64,000 nt of DNA from Melanopsichium pennsylvanicum (taxonomy: Eukaryota > Basidiomycota > Ustilaginomycetes > Ustilaginales), in assembly GCA_900208305.1 (NCBI GenBank), contig OAPG01000008.1, positions 372,001-436,000 of the forward strand, read 5' to 3'. The translations under genes were made by a program, and so were the position numbers. The notes beneath the pieces were generated by a model, which saw nothing but the letters and a program-made list of their open reading frames with translations, made no database searches and was not told the origin of the DNA. The number at the start of each line of letters is the position of its first letter. Within the stretch, counting starts at the first letter, position 1. Shown piece by piece: positions 58,855 through 64,000 of the stretch.

Positions 58855-60864
58855 ATGGATGATGACCGGTACTTTCACAACAGAGGCAACTTTGCTCGGT
58901 CCTCAGCCGCGCCAAGTGACGTCTCCATTAGCTATGCTCAGCGACGTCAACACAACGACAGCTACTCGCATAATCAACAACAACAGTACCACAAGAAGCA
59001 ACAGCTTGGATTCCGAACATCTGAAAGCGAGCCAAACAACTGGGATTCCAACACAGTTGCATCTTGGCGCTCGCCTCCTACCCATGCTGCACTTGACGCT
59101 CCTGGACCGTCCCGCCACCACTCGCAGCAGCATGTGACCCACAGGTCTCGCCCAGAAAACTCCCCCCACCCCTCTCCCTCCTCTCAAACAACTCTTTCCA
59201 GCCATTCCGAATGGCTAATTCTACCGTCGGTATCCCATGCGCTTGGAATGTATGGGGACAAGCGCCGCACAGAGCCTCGATTCTCTCTCGTCATCCGACA
59301 GCAACCTCGTCGAGGCCTCGCCATCGGTAACAGTCAAATGTCGCTCCGCACGGCTCGTTCAGTGCCCATTGACCCGCCTCCCGTTTGCGAACTCCTCATC
59401 GATCGCAGCGGTGATGAACAGCTCCTCTCCCTTCCCGAGATCTTTATCCGAGCTCAACTTGTGCGTGGCGACTCGCCTATGGAGGAGTGTCTCCCCGACG
59501 CTCGTCGGATCGAACCTCTTGTTGGCGACACTCTCCAATCCCCCTTCAACTCCAGGATCGACACGAGGGAAGACCAAAGCTTCTTCGTCTTTAAAGAGCT
59601 CGGAGTGCGTGGCGCGGGTGTATACAAGCTGAGGTTCGACTTGTTTGACAGGATTGGCTTGCGCATCTTCAAGATTACAAGTGTCTACTCGGATGCTTTC
59701 GAGGTGCAGGAGAGGAGGAAGCACCCTGGTCTCTGTGCTTCGTCCGCATTGATGGATGCATTGGTGGACAGGGGTATGAAGTACAAGTTGCGAAAGGCGA
59801 ACGACAAGCAGAATCCCAAGAAGAGGAAGAGTCCCGAAGATTTCCATTACGGCGATGAACGATCCATTTCTGGTACAAGGAGGCAGAGCTACGCTACCGA
59901 AGAGCGCAGCAGTCGACACTTTGTGCGAGGTTTGGGTTCAAGCTCGATACCTACATATGGAGACCGTCCGCAGCAGGTGGTGCGACCGATTCCTCATAGA
60001 ACACACTCTGGCGAACGAATCAACACCGTTACTGCTGCTGCTGTTGAGGACAGGAGAGAATTTAGCCAAATGTTGCCTTCTTTCAATAACACTGTTGGTG
60101 CTGGTGTTTACGTCGCTTCCCCTTCGCAAGGCTACCAGGGCTCACGCTTGAGCCCACCACTGAGAATCGGAGACGGAAAGGCACCTCAGCTACCTAGCCT
60201 ATCCCGACCCAGCGGCACACAACCGTTGAGGCCATACCTGTTACCGCAGTTACATCTTTCATCACAACATTTGCCTGCTCCGCAACAGTTGTCTCGATCG
60301 CAATGGGGCGCTGCACCACAGGAAGCACAGAACAACCGAGCGCGACAGAACAGCAATGGTGCACGTCTTTCACACATGACTGGTGACGCTAAACGACCAT
60401 CGCTCGAACTCCGTTTGTCATCGTCGTCCGTTTCGACGTCTTACTCGACAGGAAGAGAGGCCAGTGCGAGCGGGTCAAACACTACTCCCGGCAGCTCGGT
60501 CACTGAGAATAACACCCCCTTCAGCTTTACTACCACCTCAGGCTTGAAGCCTCTTTTCGATGGTCAAGATCGCCAAAGCTCATCTAGCAACGCCTTTGGA
60601 CTGGGAGCCCTGGGCAAGTTCGAGGTGGACAGTGCAAACTCTCATCTCAACAGCATTAGCAAAATTACGAATCAAGGCAGGAGAGATGAAAGCAACAACA
60701 ACAGCACAGATCGTCAGCTTATTCCACCTCCTTCCTCTTCCTCTTCGTCATCGCTGTCTTCTTCTCCTTCCAACTCGATGCAAAATCGCCCAACTCTACC
60801 CCCCATTTCTTTCCTTTACAATCCCATTCAAACGCTACAACTTCGCTCGTCGTCCAACCACTGA
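58855..60864 (+). CDS. Velvet-domain transcriptional regulator
   Basis: The protein has 669 residues. The velvet domain spans about residues 140-290: FSLVIRQQPRRGLAIG, VPIDPPPVCELLI, PEIFIRAQLV, FVFKELGVRGAGVYKLRFDLFD and ITSVYSDAFEV. The spacing fits the VosA/VelB side of the family. A basic PKKRK nuclear-localisation motif follows near residue 322. The remaining 340 residues are Ser/Gln/Asn/Pro-rich and probably disordered. Velvet proteins form NF-kB-like dimers that bind DNA and coordinate development and secondary metabolism in fungi; in smuts they affect pathogenic development. The first ATG of the frame is 58855; upstream only a TTG is available. Which velvet paralogue this is cannot be settled here. 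Confidence 0.88.
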   Translation: MDDDRYFHNRGNFARSSAAPSDVSISYAQRRQHNDSYSHNQQQQYHKKQQLGFRTSESEPNNWDSNTVASWRSPPTHAALDAPGPSRHHSQQHVTHRSRPENSPHPSPSSQTTLSSHSEWLILPSVSHALGMYGDKRRTEPRFSLVIRQQPRRGLAIGNSQMSLRTARSVPIDPPPVCELLIDRSGDEQLLSLPEIFIRAQLVRGDSPMEECLPDARRIEPLVGDTLQSPFNSRIDTREDQSFFVFKELGVRGAGVYKLRFDLFDRIGLRIFKITSVYSDAFEVQERRKHPGLCASSALMDALVDRGMKYKLRKANDKQNPKKRKSPEDFHYGDERSISGTRRQSYATEERSSRHFVRGLGSSSIPTYGDRPQQVVRPIPHRTHSGERINTVTAAAVEDRREFSQMLPSFNNTVGAGVYVASPSQGYQGSRLSPPLRIGDGKAPQLPSLSRPSGTQPLRPYLLPQLHLSSQHLPAPQQLSRSQWGAAPQEAQNNRARQNSNGARLSHMTGDAKRPSLELRLSSSSVSTSYSTGREASASGSNTTPGSSVTENNTPFSFTTTSGLKPLFDGQDRQSSSSNAFGLGALGKFEVDSANSHLNSISKITNQGRRDESNNNSTDRQLIPPPSSSSSSSLSSSPSNSMQNRPTLPPISFLYNPIQTLQLRSSSNH

Positions 60865-61414
60865 ATCATCTCCTCCTTAAAAAAAAAATCACCTCACCGA
60901 CCAAATATCCCCATGGTTTTTTATTGCTGCAGCCCTCACCCCATTCCCTTCCTTGAAAGTCCTTTAGTAGCATATCTTTTTCAATGCATCGTAGTCTCTA
61001 TCAATTTTTTTCTTTGTGTCTCCCTTTCTCCCGCAGCGTCAAATGTATTTTCAATTGCAGTAAAGTTAGCTATGATTCCCACACTTGTAGCACATGTACA
61101 GACGAATATGTGTGTTTGTGTATTTTTTTTTCTGTCTTGTACGATTACGCCGGAATATAAATGTTCCAACACTCTCCTCGAGTGCAACGTCCATTTTGCG
61201 AAAAAAAAATAAAAAAAAATCATGCAGAATGTTGCGCCGAACATATGTCTGGATATCAAAAATGTCGCATATTGTTTTGAATCAAAAGCAGATGTCATTG
61301 TCATATGCGACCGATAGAGACAGGTCAGTGACGGGTTAGAACGGGGAAAGCATGAGCGCTCAACATACCCATGTTAGGTTCACCACAGGTTCCAACATTC
61401 CCCAAGTTCGTAAA

Positions 61415-61451
<37 letters not shown>

Positions 61452-62241
61452 CAGACGAGACCAAGCGATGCTCCAATGAAAGAGAAGCTATCTCGCCATT
61501 TGACTTCACCAAAGTGTCAGAACTAATATACCTAAATACCTACTCCTCTCCCTGCAGCTTATTCGCGTCAAGTAATCTGTCCGGTGACTGGACTGTTGAA
61601 GCACAAAATTTTGTAAAGTTGTAACCACATCTTGGTGATCAGCTCACTTCCGAGAAAAAAAAACAGGTTGACTTTCAAGTCTGATAACCTCAGCAAATGC
61701 AACATCTCTCCTTGGAACCAAAAGTGCTGAGAAAATCATGGTAAGCCAAGTTGTCGATGCCATGAAACTCCACTGCGCAAGTCACACCATACAAATCCCA
61801 TTTTTCTGCCACATCTATTGAGCTGAGCTACGCCACTGAAACAGTACATCACAAACCGACAAAACGAATCCTCAAACTTGGAGGAGCTAAGGGATAAGGA
61901 AACATACATCGGGAGATCGCAAAACAGATGTCGAGTTCGCGCCCTCCAGATCGAGATTACAGTATAAATGGTATGCGCAGCACATTGCGCCTGCTTGATG
62001 AACGCATGCGACTTTAAAAGCATAACGACCTGTTGCAAGCTTCGTGACGCTAGAGTGTCCAAATCTGCCTTTCAAAATCTGCACTAGGTGATTGTTATCG
62101 CTTCCCTTTTTCCTTTTCTCAATACAATCCTCTCGCACACAACTCGGAGCAGGATGGTACACTGTGAAATGCGGAAAATCCAGCTTCACAAGATCATCTA
62201 TTTGTACAGCAAATATCGTATATACAGAACTGTTTATATCA
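60865..62241. other. Convergent intergenic region between velvet and xanthine dehydrogenase genes
   Basis: About 1.4 kb, A/T-rich. It contains A-rich runs at 61201-61220 and a T31 run at 61417-61447. Short frames on both strands have no motif. Nothing further is seen. Confidence 0.5.
61417..61447 (+). repeat. T31 homopolymer
   Basis: Thirty-one consecutive T, bordered by a CTGCAG. As with the A40 run, this could be a relic of a retroposed tail on the minus strand or a simple repeat. Confidence 0.93.
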
Positions 62242-64000
62242 TCACGAAATGGCGACAAAGAAAGGCTTCTCTCCATCCTTCCTCGGCGTAGTCTCCTTCG
62301 CCAACCTCACCAGCGGATCATTGATTGCAACCCTGATCCTCTCCGCCGTTGCTGGCGACACCAGATGGAAAGAATCCTTCCTTACCCCAGCATCGTTATA
62401 ATGCACTCTCGCCGAACTGATGGCCTGTTTGAGAGCAAAGAAGACGCTCGCACCCAAGAACAGCGGTGGCTCACCAATACCCTTACTCGACTGGATCGTG
62501 CCGAGATGTTTATTGTGTTTTGCCACCTTGGGATTGTTCGGATCCTGCACTTTCAAGAACGAGATCCTCATGTCCGTTGGAGTATCCAAGAATGCCGGGA
62601 TCTTGTAGTTGCCTGGTCCCCTCGTCGCCAGCTGCCCATTGTTGAGATACAGCGTCTCTTCCATAGTGAACAGTCCAAATCCTTGGGTGAACGCTCCTTC
62701 GATCTGACCAACGTCAATGCTGGGGTTGATACTTCGCCCAATGTCCATATGAACGTCTGCACGAACGATTCGGTGGTCACCGGTGATGGTATCAAGCTCC
62801 ACTTCGCTGATAGCAACTCCCTGGGTGAAGTAGTAGAATGGTGTACCAGTGCCGTCTTTCCAGTTGTAGCCAATACCAGGAGTACGATAGTGGCCAATGG
62901 CCGAAAGCTGGACACGATTGAAGTATGCCATGTGAATAGCATCTTTCCAAAGTTCAACACCAGAGAGACCTTTTGCGGCTGCTTCCGCACGATATTTGGC
63001 AATGGATTCGTTGATCTGCACACAAGCATTCTTCAAAGCCATACCATTGAGATCGGACGAAGCCGAAGCGGCGGTGGCAGAGGTGTTCGATGCCTGCGTA
63101 GTGTTCGTTTCAGTTAGATGCACCATCGAAACCGGAATGTCGAGCTCGGTCGCAACAACTTGCGCCATCTTTGTGTGCAAACCTTGACCCATCTCCGTAC
63201 CACCGTGAGAAAACAATACACTCCCATCATGTTGGTAAACGTGCACCACACCGTAAGCTTGGTTCAAAAAGATCGCGGTGAACGAGATCCCGAACTTGGT
63301 GGGGATCATTGCAATACCTCTCTTCTTATACCTGTGCTTGGCATTGAAATCGTCCACCGCCTTGCTACGCTTCTCGAAGTCGCCAGACTGCTTCAATTGC
63401 TCCCAAAGTGTGGGGACGTTCCAATCCACCAACTTCTGCCGGAAGTGTGTCTCTTCGTTCTCCTTGTACAGATTCATCTCCCTCATCACCTCGGGCGGCA
63501 TGCCCAGCACAGCGGCGGCTTTGGTGACAAAGTCTTCGGTAAAGAACATGCCCTGAGGACCGCCGAAGCCACGGAAAGCGGTGTTAGACATGGTGTTCGT
63601 CTTGCAGATATAACCTTCTACATGAACATGCGGGATCTGGTAGCAGTTGTCGATGTGGAACATGGCCCTCTCCAGCACTGCCTGAGAGAGATCTTGAGAC
63701 CAGCCACCGTTATTATATACCTTGGCATGCAGACGCTCGAGCTGACCAGACGAGCTGAAAGCGAGTTTCCACTTGCACATGAAAGGATGACGCTGACCAG
63801 TGGTCAACATGTCTTCATCGCGATCGAGCATCACTCGCACTGGTCGACCGAGCTTCTTGGCTGCAAGAGTGAGGGGAGCAGCAAAGGCGATAGTTCGAGA
63901 TTCTTTACCACCGAAACCACCTCCGAGACGCTTGACGCGAGTGACAACGCGGTTGTTGGGAATGCCGAGGATCGAGGCACAGAACACCTGCGTCTCGCTC
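62242..64000 (-). CDS. XDH: Xanthine dehydrogenase, C-terminal molybdenum part (runs off the right edge)
   Basis: About 586 residues of the C-terminus are in the window; the frame continues past 64000 (SETQVFCASILGIP). The enzyme oxidises hypoxanthine and xanthine to urate in purine breakdown. The molybdopterin domain shows RLGGGFGGKE with its active-site Glu, TAFRGFGGPQGMF with the substrate Arg, the AYGVVHVYQHDGSV and GGTEMGQGLHTKM segments, and KGIGEPPLFLGAS with the catalytic Glu codon at 62470-62472. Together these Glu/Arg residues favour xanthine dehydrogenase over aldehyde oxidase. It ends with a short tail KPFFVAIS and a stop at 62242. No frameshift is seen. The N-terminal 2Fe-2S and FAD domains would lie to the right. 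Confidence 0.92.
   Translation of the reverse strand, partial: SETQVFCASILGIPNNRVVTRVKRLGGGFGGKESRTIAFAAPLTLAAKKLGRPVRVMLDRDEDMLTTGQRHPFMCKWKLAFSSSGQLERLHAKVYNNGGWSQDLSQAVLERAMFHIDNCYQIPHVHVEGYICKTNTMSNTAFRGFGGPQGMFFTEDFVTKAAAVLGMPPEVMREMNLYKENEETHFRQKLVDWNVPTLWEQLKQSGDFEKRSKAVDDFNAKHRYKKRGIAMIPTKFGISFTAIFLNQAYGVVHVYQHDGSVLFSHGGTEMGQGLHTKMAQVVATELDIPVSMVHLTETNTTQASNTSATAASASSDLNGMALKNACVQINESIAKYRAEAAAKGLSGVELWKDAIHMAYFNRVQLSAIGHYRTPGIGYNWKDGTGTPFYYFTQGVAISEVELDTITGDHRIVRADVHMDIGRSINPSIDVGQIEGAFTQGFGLFTMEETLYLNNGQLATRGPGNYKIPAFLDTPTDMRISFLKVQDPNNPKVAKHNKHLGTIQSSKGIGEPPLFLGASVFFALKQAISSARVHYNDAGVRKDSFHLVSPATAERIRVAINDPLVRLAKETTPRKDGEKPFFVAIS

Noticed and set aside
62092..63117. A 341-codon plus-strand frame opposite xanthine dehydrogenase
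   Set aside because: The minus strand carries clear xanthine dehydrogenase motifs throughout; the plus frame has none.

Overview
This window looks like nuclear DNA of a basidiomycete fungus, most likely a smut or an allied yeast of the Ustilaginaceae. Genes are long, intron-poor and tightly packed. The few introns have GTRNGN donors and CAG/TAG acceptors, and the proteins read as fungal orthologues with long Ser- and acid-rich disordered tails. Genus and species cannot be fixed from the sequence alone.

Layout, left to right (strand): POP1 (+), a small two-helix membrane protein (-, one intron), the SRP40/Nopp140-type chaperone (+), a short-chain dehydrogenase (+, one intron), a secreted acidic repeat protein with Kex2-type sites (-), a kelch-repeat protein (-), the AP-3 beta adaptin (+), NAF1 (-), LCL2 (+, one intron), an AN1 zinc-finger protein (-), thioredoxin (+, two introns), malate synthase (+, one intron), a four-PAS hybrid histidine kinase (+), the SPB4 helicase (-), a dispersed 5S rRNA gene (-), an SPX-RING protein with a C-terminal CaaX box (-), a complete Tad-like non-LTR retrotransposon (-), a Sro7/tomosyn-type Lgl protein (-), a Med8-like Mediator subunit (+), a velvet-domain regulator (+), and the C-terminal part of xanthine dehydrogenase (-), which runs off the right edge.

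Most genes are housekeeping. POP1, SRP40, NAF1, SPB4 and the 5S gene all serve rRNA, tRNA or snoRNP maturation, though they are not adjacent. AP-3 beta and Sro7 act in vesicle traffic. The histidine kinase, the velvet protein and Med8 are signalling or transcription factors. Malate synthase and xanthine dehydrogenase are metabolic.

The least ordinary parts are: the retrotransposon (42731-48635), with a perfect 16-bp target-site duplication, two open frames and an ORF2 that has no ATG ahead of its endonuclease; the secreted protein, with a 36-bp tandem repeat and duplicated cysteine modules; the SPX-RING-CaaX protein, whose SPX domain is split by a long insert; and a 69-bp inverted-repeat element at 7217. 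The large intergenic stretches (11-12.6 kb, 25.3-27.7 kb, 29.4-31.5 kb, 55.2-58.8 kb) hold microsatellites, long homopolymers and CT-rich leaders but no gene I can support.
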